This document shows, piece after piece, positions 9,099-17,905 of a stretch of DNA of 44,232 nt (position 1 is the first letter of the stretch; each line of letters begins with the position of its first letter). The position numbers and the translations under genes are program-made. The DNA comes from Candidatus Poribacteria bacterium (GTDB lineage: Bacteria; Poribacteria; WGA-4E; WGA-3G). The stretch spans positions 1 to 44,232 of the forward strand of contig JAPOZO010000069.1 in assembly GCA_026706025.1 (NCBI GenBank), read 5' to 3'. The notes under the pieces are model-generated. The model saw only the letters and a program-made list of their open reading frames with translations, ran no database searches and was not told the DNA's origin.

Positions 9099-9283
9099 AT
9101 TTTTAATTTACCTTGCGGTTCGGTCAAGTAGGTTAGAAATTTCACGTTCCTTTCCGTATATCTGAAGAAACCCCCAAGCAAAACCCGTCCACTACGTTAC
9201 GGGCTACACACCTTGGCTCTTAAAAAAATAGCCATCTCTTAATGCCACCTTATCGTCCATTGTAGTATTAACAGCGAAAAGTG

Positions 9284-10939
9284 TCAATGCTGTGAAAATA
9301 TTATAAATTGCCGCACTGGTGTGCCATCTAATTGCTGAACGCTCCCATTGTGCCAACGAATCTTGAAACTATCTATGCCTGAGGCATCGCCTAACCCGAA
9401 TGAGAGGCGGAGATCATTGCCTGACAGATAACTTGCCCCACAGATGACTTCTCTCAGGAATGTCATACCTTGCGTCTCCAGTTGAACCTGCGCACCGATT
9501 GCATCCGTGTTCCCATCTGTACCGACCAATTTCACCGTTAGCCACGCGTTCGCATTGCCGATCTCGTTACGCAAGATGACCGCCGGACGGTTGGACTGAC
9601 ACAGCACGACATCCACATCGCCATCCATATCTATATCCCCGAACAGCATGCCGCGCACCACATAAAGCGTTTCATCCAAACCCGCTTCAGCAGTAATTTC
9701 AGTGAAGACTACATCGTTCTCTGAGGTACCGCCTCGGTTATGAAACAGTTGCACAGGTTGCGCGTAACGCATCTTCGCGTCAATCTGTTTTACGTTGTCC
9801 CAGATGTGTCCATTTCCCACGAGTATATCTAACCAACCGTCGTTATCGAAATCAATGAAACGGGTGCCGAAGCCGAGGGAATAGAAGGACGGGTCAGCGA
9901 GGTTTGTGTCAAATGTTACATCCTCAAAATAGCCGTCGCCATCGTTTTGCATGAGGCAGTTCGCTTCCAACGAAAAATTTGATACCCAGAGATCAATGTC
10001 GCCGTCGTTATCATAGTCTGCTGCGTCTATTCCCATTGACCCGTTTGCCAAACCGTCGCCGTTGTAGGCAACGCCGCGGAGGACACCTTCTTCGCGAAAA
10101 GTCCCGTCACCTTGATTCATAAAAAGCGTATTCGGAGACATATCGTTTGCGACATAGATGTCCAACCAGCCATCGCTGTCCACATCTGTAAAGACAACAC
10201 CTAACCCACGCGTCGTCGGTTCATAGACCCCGGCGGCTTCGGTAATATCTGTAAACGTGCCATCACCATTATTACGGTAAAGCACATCGGCGATGCCGTG
10301 ATATTCGTTGGGGCCACAGTAGATACGCAAGATGTTCTTGTAATAGCACGGGATGTCGGTTTCGAGTGCGTATTCAACGTAGTTGCAAACATAGAGATCC
10401 AAATCCCCATCCCTATCAATATCAGCGAACGCGGCACTCGCACTCAGTAGCGGACAACCGACTTGCGCCTGCTCGGTTACGTCGGTAAACGTGCCATCAC
10501 CATTGTTGCGATAAAGCACATTTTCTCCCAAGTTCGTTACGTATAGGTCGCGGTCCCCATCAGAATCGTAATCCGCAGCGACAGCACCGAGTCCGTAACC
10601 TGTATCTGCAACGTTTGCAGATACTGTGACATCAACGAAAACACCAGCGTCGTTTCGATATAGACGGTTTGTGGGCAGAGATGCTGTTGATGAAGAAAGC
10701 GCATTGCCTTGAACGAGGTAAAGATCCAGGTCTTCATCGTTATCGAAGTCAAAGAGTGCGCCGCCGCTGCCCATCGTTTCAACGAGTCGGCGCTCGGCAG
10801 AAAAGCCATTGATATGCTTGAAGTCAAGCCCCATGGCATCGGTCAGGTCGCGGAAATAAGGTTCAGCCCTACCAAGCAGTGGAAGCATGAGAAGGAAAAG
10901 GGTCAACAAGTAAGACCGGTAGTGTTTGAGTTGGAACAT
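9284..10939 (-). CDS. exported FG-GAP/UnbV (CRTAC1-type) propeller protein
   Basis: 551 residues from the ATG at 10939; this start yields a clean signal peptide (hydrophobic LLTLFLLMLPLLG, then RAEPYF). A longer frame begins inside the preceding gene. At least seven FG-GAP/VCBS-type calcium loops are spaced along residues 45-450 (DFDNDEDLD, DYDSDGDRD, DIDRDGDLD, DVDSDGWLD, DYDNDGDID, DFDNDGWLD, DIDMDGDVD). The last 110 residues are an ASPIC/UnbV domain (VQLETQGMTFLREV, then SGNDLRLSFGLG). Such proteins are secreted calcium-stabilised seven-blade propellers, often linked with surface binding. It starts 13 bases after the SUMF1-fold gene and is the last gene of a reverse-strand run that begins at 14167. 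Confidence 0.87.
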   Translation of the reverse strand: MFQLKHYRSYLLTLFLLMLPLLGRAEPYFRDLTDAMGLDFKHINGFSAERRLVETMGSGGALFDFDNDEDLDLYLVQGNALSSSTASLPTNRLYRNDAGVFVDVTVSANVADTGYGLGAVAADYDSDGDRDLYVTNLGENVLYRNNGDGTFTDVTEQAQVGCPLLSASAAFADIDRDGDLDLYVCNYVEYALETDIPCYYKNILRIYCGPNEYHGIADVLYRNNGDGTFTDITEAAGVYEPTTRGLGVVFTDVDSDGWLDIYVANDMSPNTLFMNQGDGTFREEGVLRGVAYNGDGLANGSMGIDAADYDNDGDIDLWVSNFSLEANCLMQNDGDGYFEDVTFDTNLADPSFYSLGFGTRFIDFDNDGWLDILVGNGHIWDNVKQIDAKMRYAQPVQLFHNRGGTSENDVVFTEITAEAGLDETLYVVRGMLFGDIDMDGDVDVVLCQSNRPAVILRNEIGNANAWLTVKLVGTDGNTDAIGAQVQLETQGMTFLREVICGASYLSGNDLRLSFGLGDASGIDSFKIRWHNGSVQQLDGTPVRQFIIFSQH

Positions 10940-10952
10940 AGCGATAGGCGGA

Positions 10953-11834
10953 TTAGTTTTTGATTTCTGGGCGCGGACGGACGACTCGAAACCCGATAGT
11001 ATGTGTTGAATCCAGCGGATAAAATTTGAAGCGCAAACTTGAACGGAGGAACGCCCTGCCGACATCCCACGCACCGCCTCGAATAACTCTTGCGCGAAGT
11101 ACGTCGCGAAAACGGAGATTGAGCGGATTTCGGGATACATCTTCTCCGTTTCGCTGATAGGTTGTCAGACTGTATTCATCGAGGCACCACTCCCACACGT
11201 TCCCAGCGAGATCCGCGATACCGTCCGGGGACTCGCCTTTCGGAAATTGACCCACCGGCATCGGACGATTGTAGCGGCGTGCGAAGTTAGCATGCTGACG
11301 CGCTTTCGGGGGTGTATCGCCCCAAGGGTATACGCGCGCCTTTGTGCCGCGTGCTGCGCGCTCCCATTGCGCTTCAGTCGGGAGGCTTCCGCCAATCCAT
11401 TCTGCAAACGCTTGGGCATCAAACCACGTTACACCGACAATGGGTTGCGTGTCGCCGTTGAGGGTTTCATCTTCCCACGTTTTTTCGCCGTTGTGTCCGC
11501 GGGGTGTAGGGCGGTTCGTTGCTTCAATAAAAGCACGATACTGTGCGTTCGTAATTTCATACCGCGAGATTTCGTAGGCATTCAGGTAGACTTGATGTTG
11601 TGGCAGTTCGGCATCAAAAGTGTGCTGCTCAAGCATGGAACTCCGCAATTTTGCGTCCTGATAAGCGGCGTTTGCTTCTTCAGGGGTTGAACCCATCAGG
11701 AACGCACCTTTAGGAATAGCGACCCATTCTATAGTCTCAAGAATTCGCCGAGCTGCTTCATTAACTTCAGCAACAGCAAAATCACCACAGATCACAAGAA
11801 TGAGAACAAGCATCGAAAAATAGGCACATTTCAT
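10953..11834 (-). CDS. exported SUMF1-fold (FGE-like) protein lacking the catalytic cysteines
   Basis: 293 residues with a signal peptide (ending FAVA-EVNE). It shows the whole formylglycine-generating-enzyme fold: WVAIPKGAFLMGS, the YEISRYEITNAQYRAFIEAT strand-helix, VTWFDAQAFAEWIGGSLPTEAQ, YPWGDTPP, DLAGNVWEWCLDEY and RGGAWDVGRAFLRSSLRF up to TIGFRVVR. True FGE has two Cys in the RGGS-x-C-x4-C position; here that stretch is RGGAWDVGRAFLRS with no Cys, so it should not mature sulfatases. Related SUMF1-fold proteins bind carbohydrates or act in other oxidations. Its ATG overlaps the stop of the upstream gene by four bases (translational coupling). Confidence 0.85.
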   Translation of the reverse strand: MKCAYFSMLVLILVICGDFAVAEVNEAARRILETIEWVAIPKGAFLMGSTPEEANAAYQDAKLRSSMLEQHTFDAELPQHQVYLNAYEISRYEITNAQYRAFIEATNRPTPRGHNGEKTWEDETLNGDTQPIVGVTWFDAQAFAEWIGGSLPTEAQWERAARGTKARVYPWGDTPPKARQHANFARRYNRPMPVGQFPKGESPDGIADLAGNVWEWCLDEYSLTTYQRNGEDVSRNPLNLRFRDVLRARVIRGGAWDVGRAFLRSSLRFKFYPLDSTHTIGFRVVRPRPEIKN

Positions 11835-12487
11835 TTCGACTTAGCTTCTTGAAAATCAAATCTCCTTAAAGAAAATCTGGTCCAGACTTCATCAAGATTA
11901 TCGCCAGTGCTAGAGGATCCGCCGTATGCTACTATATAATTCTCGCCGGTGGCGATGCGGAATCTATTGGCTATTTCAAAAATATCTTCTACATCCCGTG
12001 GACTTTTGGGCTTGGTAACACGGCACTTCAAAACATCAGGCGGTTTAGAAAAGGATTTATCATATTCCAGATAAGGGTAATCTTCTAAGATATTCTCAAG
12101 AATGCTTTCAGAAATTTCGCCCAATTCCCCCACAGAACAGTCTTCATCATGTCCTATATAATCATCATTAAGCAAAAACTCCTTCCTACTTAGGGCTTTC
12201 CGAACAATATCAATAATCTCTCCCGATGCCTTTTGCAAAGTTTTTTCCAATTTCTCGCGCGGAATGTCTCCTAATTGGTCATCCCTAAGAGTCGCAATGA
12301 AAATTCCTTTGCTCAGATCCATGGGCAATCCTTCTTTTTGTTCAACACCATTGAGAGCGTACCGAACCCGTCCGAAAAAGGTAGGTCCATATCCATGCAC
12401 ATTAAGTATTTCCATACGCAAGAATTCAATGAAATTACTGACCGACAGCTCCTTCAAATCAATGACGCGCATTTCATACATGCTCAT
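11831..12487 (-). CDS. hypothetical protein in the secreted-protein operon
   Basis: 218 residues, no signal peptide, no membrane segment, rich in Asp/Glu/Lys. No family recognised. Visible stretches include VHGYGPTFFGRVRYALNGVE near residues 30-50, an acidic middle (HDEDCSVGELGEISESILEN) and ENYIVAYGGSSSTGDNLDEV near the end. A weak AAGAGAAG precedes the ATG. It overlaps the SUMF1-fold gene by four bases and follows the concanavalin-like gene by 21 bases, so it is very likely made from the same message, but as an apparently cytoplasmic member. Confidence 0.6.
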   Translation of the reverse strand: MSMYEMRVIDLKELSVSNFIEFLRMEILNVHGYGPTFFGRVRYALNGVEQKEGLPMDLSKGIFIATLRDDQLGDIPREKLEKTLQKASGEIIDIVRKALSRKEFLLNDDYIGHDEDCSVGELGEISESILENILEDYPYLEYDKSFSKPPDVLKCRVTKPKSPRDVEDIFEIANRFRIATGENYIVAYGGSSSTGDNLDEVWTRFSLRRFDFQEAKSK

Positions 12488-12508
12488 GATAGCTTCTCTT
12501 AAGTAACG

Positions 12509-13312
12509 CTAACGACCACGTGGCACGCTATGCCGGCGTTTTAGGTCGCCCCAAGCGATTGGCAATTTCGCACGCGGCGAAACATCAAACGGCACGAGAA
12601 GGTCTTCAAAGTACTCATACTGCGCAATCTGCTTGCCTTTGCTGTCACAGATACCGACGTAAATGCCGACCTCAAGCGGTTCATCAAATTCCTGTTCGGT
12701 TTCGCCGATGTCAATCCATTTGTCGTTGGTTTTCCGTTTCCACCACGCTGTGAAGGCATCACCCTCACGGCGGAGTCGCATGTAAATATCCATTTCGCCT
12801 GCAGGGTCTTGGAAATTGGGAACTGTACCAGCAAGCCCTTCGCCACCATCAAACTGCCGTTTTTGGTACTGGATAACGGCATTATTTCCGTTTGCGGGTC
12901 CGCGTCCCCAGAGTTTGATCGTCACCCATTCGCCGTCACGGCCTTGACGGTCCTTCGTTGTTGGCGAGTAGGCAGCGATACCTGCAACCACGCAAGCATC
13001 TTCATAATCCATGTAGAGATGCGTTTCTACATCAAAATCACCTTCATGTTCCTGATAGAGGCGGTTCGTTGTGTCCGAGGGCCAGAGATTGCGATTCAGT
13101 TCACCGGTGACATGAAGCCATCCGGCTTTCGTTTTGCCCATATCCCATTTTTTTGGTTCAACGCCCTCTTCGTCGGAAGTTTTCCATTTCCAATTTGGAT
13201 TTTTTAGAGCGTTTCCATCAAACGGATCACCGAGAGAAGGTGCCGCTTCAGCAGGGAGTGTGCCAAAAAGCATCGTAAAACCTATAAACGATAGAATAAT
13301 TGCTATTTTCAT
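12509..13312 (-). CDS. exported concanavalin-like (laminin-G/DUF1080-type) protein
   Basis: 267 residues from the ATG at 13312 (GGAGACAAAAT upstream). Signal peptide ends near AEA-APSLGD. The remainder is a single jelly-roll-like domain of about 220 residues beginning DPFDGNALKNPNWKWK, with WLHVTGELNRNLW, VAGIAAYSPTTKDRQGRDGE and PLEVGIYVGICDS; such folds bind or cleave glycans, but no catalytic acid pair is evident. It is about half identical to its downstream-promoter neighbour at 13388. It ends KLPIAWGDLKRRHSVPRGR, so the W-G-x-L-K tail is followed by nine extra residues. Confidence 0.8.
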   Translation of the reverse strand: MKIAIILSFIGFTMLFGTLPAEAAPSLGDPFDGNALKNPNWKWKTSDEEGVEPKKWDMGKTKAGWLHVTGELNRNLWPSDTTNRLYQEHEGDFDVETHLYMDYEDACVVAGIAAYSPTTKDRQGRDGEWVTIKLWGRGPANGNNAVIQYQKRQFDGGEGLAGTVPNFQDPAGEMDIYMRLRREGDAFTAWWKRKTNDKWIDIGETEQEFDEPLEVGIYVGICDSKGKQIAQYEYFEDLLVPFDVSPRAKLPIAWGDLKRRHSVPRGR

Positions 13313-13387
13313 ATTTTGTCTCCATAAAAATGCTGGCGGTATTTGGAACCGCCAGCGATTGAAAAAAGCCGCGAACATTGATCGCTG

Positions 13388-14167
13388 CTACTGTCTTTTC
13401 AATTCACCCCACGTGACGGCGAGTCGATCGCGTGGATCAACAGGCGTTGCGGGGCTTGAGGCTTCCCGGAAATAGTCAAATGTGACCGTCATCCTGCCAG
13501 CATCGCTTGCGCCTTCACAAATACCGACATAGATGCCAACCTCAAGCGGTTCAGCGAGTTCGTTGGTCACCTTACCGACGGAGACCCAGTCCCCTTCCGC
13601 GTTCGGTTTGAACCAAGACTCATAGTCGTCGCCGTCACGCTTGACGCGCAATTCAACAGGAATGACCCCTTGACTTGGGTTGTAGTCGGGTTGTGTACCG
13701 ACATATCCCAAATCAGCAGAATCATTTTGACGACGTTGGTATTGGAGCACCGCATTGTTGCCTTGCGCAGCACCGCGCCCCCACAACTTCAACGTCACCC
13801 ACTGACCATCACGGTCTTGGTGATCCTTCGTCGTTGCTGAATACACAATAATGCCAGCAACCGTGCAAGCATCCCCATAATCAACAGTCATTGCCGTTTC
13901 GATGTCAAACTGGTCCTGATCCGTGACCTGATAGAAACGTGTGCTGGTATCATCCGTCCACACATTTTGATCGAAACCTGCTTCAGCCATGAGCATGCCA
14001 CCCTTCAACTCCCAGGGGCTTTTGTCGCCATCCTTGACTTGCCAGAAAGATTGAAGATCTTGACCGGCTCCAGTGAATTCATCGCTCATCAATGTTTGTG
14101 CGAAAACACCGGGAATGACGTATGCAGATAGAAGCAAAATTGCAACTATACAAGTAATCTGTTTCAT
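13388..14167 (-). CDS. exported concanavalin-like protein, paralogue of 12509
   Basis: 259 residues with a signal peptide ending VFA-QTLM. The single domain repeats the motifs of the neighbour: DEFTGAGQDLQSFWQV, VAGIIVYSATTKDHQDRDGQ, WVTLKLWGRGAAQGNNAVLQ and PLEVGIYVGICEGA, so the two arose by tandem duplication. The last residues are RLAVTWGELKRQ, the short tail shared with the propeller proteins although the domain fold is unrelated. It is the first gene of the reverse-strand run; the 250-bp region upstream of 14167 should hold the promoter. Confidence 0.82.
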   Translation of the reverse strand: MKQITCIVAILLLSAYVIPGVFAQTLMSDEFTGAGQDLQSFWQVKDGDKSPWELKGGMLMAEAGFDQNVWTDDTSTRFYQVTDQDQFDIETAMTVDYGDACTVAGIIVYSATTKDHQDRDGQWVTLKLWGRGAAQGNNAVLQYQRRQNDSADLGYVGTQPDYNPSQGVIPVELRVKRDGDDYESWFKPNAEGDWVSVGKVTNELAEPLEVGIYVGICEGASDAGRMTVTFDYFREASSPATPVDPRDRLAVTWGELKRQ

Positions 14168-14221
14168 TACATATCCTCTCTATTTTTTCGTACAGAACAG
14201 CACCGATCCGTTTTGGTACCG

Positions 14222-14231
14222 CCTGTACAGG
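14222..14231. promoter_or_regulatory. 10-bp perfect palindrome upstream of the reverse-strand run
   Basis: CCTGTACAGG, a perfect palindrome 55 bases before the first codon of the gene at 14167, in the divergent region shared with 14418. It is a possible operator; length alone does not exclude chance. Confidence 0.25.
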
Positions 14232-14330
14232 TGATTAATCTTGTATATATTACCACACCAATTAGAAAAATTCAACTTTTTTCTTACTATTTCGTATTTA
14301 AAATTAGCCGAAAAAAGATTGCAGATCTCC

Positions 14331-14360
14331 TTGCAATTCGCGTTAAGACTATGTTAAAAT
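14331..14360 (+). promoter_or_regulatory. predicted promoter for the isomerase-like gene
   Basis: TTGCAA (14331-14336) and TAAAAT (14355-14360) with an 18-base spacer, about 58 bases before the ATG at 14418. Fits a housekeeping promoter; prediction only. Confidence 0.3.
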
Positions 14361-14417
14361 TCAGAATTGACCGAGATTCACGCTCAATTACATGTTATTT
14401 CCTTTAGGAGGCAGATT

Positions 14418-15182
14418 ATGAAGGTAGGTATTCGGGATGGAATGCTGCCCGTTTCCTTTGAAGAATCGTTTCAGAAAGCAAAAGATATTGGGTTTGATGG
14501 TATCGAACTTTGTATGGGAGCCAATTACCGTGAACATGCCCTCTGGCAGGATGGTGGGATTGATACGGTGAACAGTTTGGCAGAAGCCGCAGGCATTGAG
14601 GTGTCCTCACTGTCGCCGGGCGGTTTCACTGCTTTTTCGTTTATGCATCCGACCGACAGCACACGCAGCGAAGGGATTGCGAAGTTGCAATATCTCGCAG
14701 AAACTGCCCCACAACTTGGCGCGAAAGTGATTCTGGTGCCCTTTTTTGGAGGCGGACAAATCCAAGACGAGCATATCAGGGCGCCGCGGTTTATTGATGG
14801 ACTCAAAGCCGCCGCGGAAACCGCCGAAAAACACGGGGTCTTTCTCGCAATTGAATCGACATTAAGCGCGGAACAACACCAGCAAATTATTGATAACGTC
14901 GGTTCATCAGCTGTTGGGGTCTATTACGATATGGGGAACGCCACGGGATTAGGCTACGATTCGCCATCTGAAATTCGGAGCTTGGGCAGCGCAATCACAC
15001 AGATGCACATCAAGGACACTGGTGGCAATCACGCTGGCGAAGGTGATGTCGATTTTCCGGCAGTCTTTGACGCTGCGCACGCTGTAGGATATGATAGTTG
15101 GTTTGTACTCGAAACGCCCGGTAAGGACGATCCGGTTGCGTCTGCTGCAAAGAATCTCAATTTCGTGAGGAACAATTTTTGA
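14418..15182 (+). CDS. sugar phosphate isomerase/epimerase-like TIM barrel
   Basis: 254 residues from the ATG at 14418, which has TAGGAGG 5-12 bases upstream. Xylose-isomerase-like barrel: MKVGIRDGMLPVSFEESFQK at the start, IGFDGIELCMG, AIESTLSAEQHQ, VGVYYDMGNATG, TQMHIKDTGGNHAGEGDVDF and FVLETPG. The metal-binding Glu/Asp/His set of the family (E in LAIEST, D in YYDMGN, H in QMHIKD, E in VLETPG) is in place. These enzymes isomerise or epimerise sugars or sugar acids; the substrate is not determinable. No signal peptide, so cytoplasmic. It is followed by the DUF6178-like pair after 76 bases. Confidence 0.85.
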   Translation: MKVGIRDGMLPVSFEESFQKAKDIGFDGIELCMGANYREHALWQDGGIDTVNSLAEAAGIEVSSLSPGGFTAFSFMHPTDSTRSEGIAKLQYLAETAPQLGAKVILVPFFGGGQIQDEHIRAPRFIDGLKAAAETAEKHGVFLAIESTLSAEQHQQIIDNVGSSAVGVYYDMGNATGLGYDSPSEIRSLGSAITQMHIKDTGGNHAGEGDVDFPAVFDAAHAVGYDSWFVLETPGKDDPVASAAKNLNFVRNNF

Positions 15183-15258
15183 GGCAACCGCAAAAGTGCC
15201 ATCTGTTATCGAAGATTCGTAGTTTCAACATCGGAACGTCTTACATGGAGGAGTTGGC

Positions 15259-16062
15259 ATGAACAGCCCAAAAACGATAATCCCACGCTCCGAAAGCAAG
15301 AAGCTGCTGTCCTTACCGACGCGCGAAGCAGAGCAACTCTTTCAAAGCTACGGAAAGCAACAGCAATTGGAGATTCTCAGTGCAACCCGCAACCCAAGAG
15401 CACGCGAGCAACTCTACTATCTCGTCCCGGATTGTACGGAACTCATTCAGGAAAGTCCGACTGAAGATGTACTCCAAGTTTTGGACACCATGCTCGGCTC
15501 AGGACTCGCCTCGGCACTGCTGCCGTGTCTGTCAAACGATCAATTTGAGGAACTATTAGATATTGCCGTCTGGCGCGAGGGCAAACTTGATGAAGCGTCA
15601 TTGGACCTCTGGCTCTTTGAACTCTCTGAGTGTGATCGGGACGAACTGGGGCGGTTTCTCAGAGAATTAGATATCCGTCTACTCGCAGCACTCCTCCACG
15701 GACGTATCAAACTTCAAGACCAACACGCTGGATTGCTTCTTGAAAGTGGACTTCTGGATCCAACTTCTCACGCGATTGATTACGCCGACGAACGCGCCCG
15801 GGCAATTTCCGACGCTATCTGGGAAGCGGATCATGAGGTATTTGAGATGCTCATCACCGAACTCTTTGCAATTGATACTGAGGGTGATGTTGAGGCAGAA
15901 CTTGCCGCTATTTTCGATGCCGCACAGGCAGACAGAGCCGAGCGTGTCGTCGAACGCGATAAGGCAGCAGGCGTTGATGTCACGGAAGCCGACCTCATGG
16001 AAAAAGTTGACTTAGATTCGATTTCATTTGATGAAGACGGAGAAGACGATGACAACGAATAA
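15259..16062 (+). CDS. DUF6178-like protein, N-terminal type
   Basis: 267 residues preceded by GGAGGAG. All-helical, with SKKLLSLPTREAEQLFQSYG at the start and LLDIAVWREGKLDEASLDLW in the middle, which I associate with the N-terminal half of DUF6178; this is recall and moderately sure. It ends in a strongly acidic stretch (DSISFDEDGEDDDNE). The next gene overlaps it by 14 bases in another frame, so the two are translated together. Function unknown. Confidence 0.7.
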   Translation: MNSPKTIIPRSESKKLLSLPTREAEQLFQSYGKQQQLEILSATRNPRAREQLYYLVPDCTELIQESPTEDVLQVLDTMLGSGLASALLPCLSNDQFEELLDIAVWREGKLDEASLDLWLFELSECDRDELGRFLRELDIRLLAALLHGRIKLQDQHAGLLLESGLLDPTSHAIDYADERARAISDAIWEADHEVFEMLITELFAIDTEGDVEAELAAIFDAAQADRAERVVERDKAAGVDVTEADLMEKVDLDSISFDEDGEDDDNE

Positions 16063-17008
16063 GTTTTCTCTCGTCGCTGAGGCAAGTCTTGACGGACGGC
16101 TATTCCTCGCGCGAGCATTGGCGCACGGCGATACCCTCGGTCATACTTCGCGCGAGCAGGCAGATGCACTTTACCAAAATATCGCCGCCATTGCGCATAA
16201 ACTCATCACAATGAAGACGGCAGACCTCTCTGACGAATCAGCACTTCGGACGCATATCCAAACTGCCTTTACGCTCACCAGTCTCGGATTGGAATACGGC
16301 AGCAAAGGTGATCTGGACAAAGCGGCGCAACTCCTTCATAAAACCCGGACTGTTAAGTTTTTCCAAATCGGTAATACGTTAATGGAGAAATTGCTCGACA
16401 GGGCGCGCCACCTTTTAGAACATGCCGTGATTCTGCCACCCAGTAGAGATGAAGAGCGGCTTCTCGGCACCAATTATACCGACTTGGAGATCGAAGGCAT
16501 CCAAATCTATACACAAGCAGAACTCGAATTTCTAAAGGCGTTGCTGATATATCGGACCTCCATCCGGACACTTCAGGTGACAATCAGGGATACCGAGACC
16601 CCACGTCCGCTCCTCCACTTGGCTGAAGTCGAAATGCTTGACCGACAACTGGCATGCATCGAGCATCGATGCGATTACGTGAAAGCCTTGCCGTTAGATA
16701 ATCTATTCGTGTTAGATCCGCCGCTCAGTATCTTTCCGAATCCGATTGAATACCTCACGCTCGGATTGATAGCTAACCTTGTACTTTACCGTCAAGTTGA
16801 CTTCCAGTTGGACGAGGACGCTCGGCAGGATTTTCACCAATTGGCTTATGTTGACGGTGAGATCCGAGACTCCTTCCGGCAGCAGCTGCTCGACTGGATT
16901 GCAAAGTATCTCGAACAGGCACAGCAACCTGAACCTGTAAAAAACTACGCTGTCGCCTATTGGGACGATTGCCTCCGCATTGAGGGACAGGCGGCTCCGT
17001 CTCAATAA
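16049..17008 (+). CDS. DUF6178-like protein, C-terminal type
   Basis: 319 residues from the ATG at 16049; GGAG stands six bases upstream, and ATG or TTG codons at 16031 and 16028 are less well placed. Helical, no signal peptide. KTRTVKFFQIGNTLMEKLLD resembles the C-terminal half of DUF6178 proteins, which are usually one long chain of more than 500 residues; together with the upstream gene the sum is 586. The pair therefore looks like a naturally split or freshly broken DUF6178 protein. Function unknown. The stop is two bases from the end of the convergent HEAT-repeat gene. Confidence 0.65.
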   Translation: MTTNKFSLVAEASLDGRLFLARALAHGDTLGHTSREQADALYQNIAAIAHKLITMKTADLSDESALRTHIQTAFTLTSLGLEYGSKGDLDKAAQLLHKTRTVKFFQIGNTLMEKLLDRARHLLEHAVILPPSRDEERLLGTNYTDLEIEGIQIYTQAELEFLKALLIYRTSIRTLQVTIRDTETPRPLLHLAEVEMLDRQLACIEHRCDYVKALPLDNLFVLDPPLSIFPNPIEYLTLGLIANLVLYRQVDFQLDEDARQDFHQLAYVDGEIRDSFRQQLLDWIAKYLEQAQQPEPVKNYAVAYWDDCLRIEGQAAPSQ

Positions 17009-17010
17009 CC

Positions 17011-17685
17011 TTAGCGGTCAGAGGGAAATTGTCGCTTCGCGTCAGCGATTGCTCGACGTGCTTCTGGAGTCCCGATGTCGCTTAAAGCGCGTTCTGCCAT
17101 ACGGCGAAGGTCAGGATCATCCGAATTGAGTGCTTGGATTAACGATTCAACTGCGGGGGATCCAATCGTAACCAAGGCGCGCACGACAAGGCGGCGGACG
17201 TTCCATTCCGGGTCTGTAAGTGTGCTAATAAGTGCGGGGAGAATTGTATCCAGCGGTGTGCTGATCTCGCCTAACGCGTAAGCCGCATTCAATCGAATCT
17301 CCATTGATTCGGCTTTTAAGGCATCAATAAGATACGGCACAGCAGGTTCACCCAAATTCTGTAGCGCGACAGAACCGACAACACGGATGTTTTCGTCCGG
17401 ATCGGCGAGGATTGAAATAAGGGCAGGTGCAATGCGGGCAGCTGGGACCCCGATTTCGCTGAGCGTCCACGCCGACATCTCACGAATCTGCGAATTTTCA
17501 TTGGATAATCCGCGAATGAGGGCATCAATCGCCTCGGATCCCATTGCGACTAAGGCTTTGGACGCTTCGGTACGGCGGATTGCCTCCGTTGCACTAAACT
17601 CGGCAACAAGCGTTTCTGCCTGCTGTTCCTGCGATTGACACGCTATCAGGCAGAGAAGTATGGGGATTAAAAGAAGACGTTGCAT
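17011..17685 (-). CDS. HEAT-repeat lipoprotein
   Basis: 224 residues from the ATG at 17685 (AGGTG three bases upstream). The N-terminus is a lipoprotein signal with lipobox L-I-A-C, the lipidated residue being C16. Then follow about five HEAT/PBS-type helical repeats of 30-38 residues, each with the A-x-x-A-L-x-x-I/L-G pattern (RTEASKALVAMGSEAIDAL, EMSAWTLSEIG, GSVALQNLGEPAVPYL, NAAYALGEI, LVVRALVTIGSPAVESL). These form a curved scaffold for protein binding; no enzyme motif. Membrane-anchored on the outer face of the inner membrane or on the outer membrane. Confidence 0.85.
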   Translation of the reverse strand: MQRLLLIPILLCLIACQSQEQQAETLVAEFSATEAIRRTEASKALVAMGSEAIDALIRGLSNENSQIREMSAWTLSEIGVPAARIAPALISILADPDENIRVVGSVALQNLGEPAVPYLIDALKAESMEIRLNAAYALGEISTPLDTILPALISTLTDPEWNVRRLVVRALVTIGSPAVESLIQALNSDDPDLRRMAERALSDIGTPEARRAIADAKRQFPSDR

Positions 17686-17860
17686 AGCACCTAATATACC
17701 ACAGCTGCTTGCTTTTTGCAAGTTACAGCACCTGGGGGTGAAGATTCGATCAGAAAATGGAGAATCAAACGTCTCTGCCCTTTCAAGTCATACAAGGTTG
17801 CGAAGCGAAGAAAGGCGAGATCAGAAACCTCGCCAGCAAATCCACGTTACAAAACACAAA

Positions 17861-17905
17861 AGGAGAAGTACGGGGTTCGCCACGGTGCGAAAACCGTGAT
17901 AAAAA
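17861..17905 (+). promoter_or_regulatory. msrA leader: distant AGGAG and hairpin
   Basis: The msrA start is fixed because an in-frame TAA lies two codons before it, yet no Shine-Dalgarno stands close by. AGGAG occurs at 17861-17865, and a perfect hairpin CACGGT-GCGAAA-ACCGTG (17881-17898) lies between it and the ATG at 17906. Folding would bring the AGGAG nearer. A functional role is only a suggestion. Confidence 0.3.

Noticed and set aside
10953-11834. Maturase for the sulfatase at 1239
   Set aside because: The SUMF1-fold protein has no Cys in the RGG-x catalytic stretch and carries a signal peptide, whereas the sulfatase has none.
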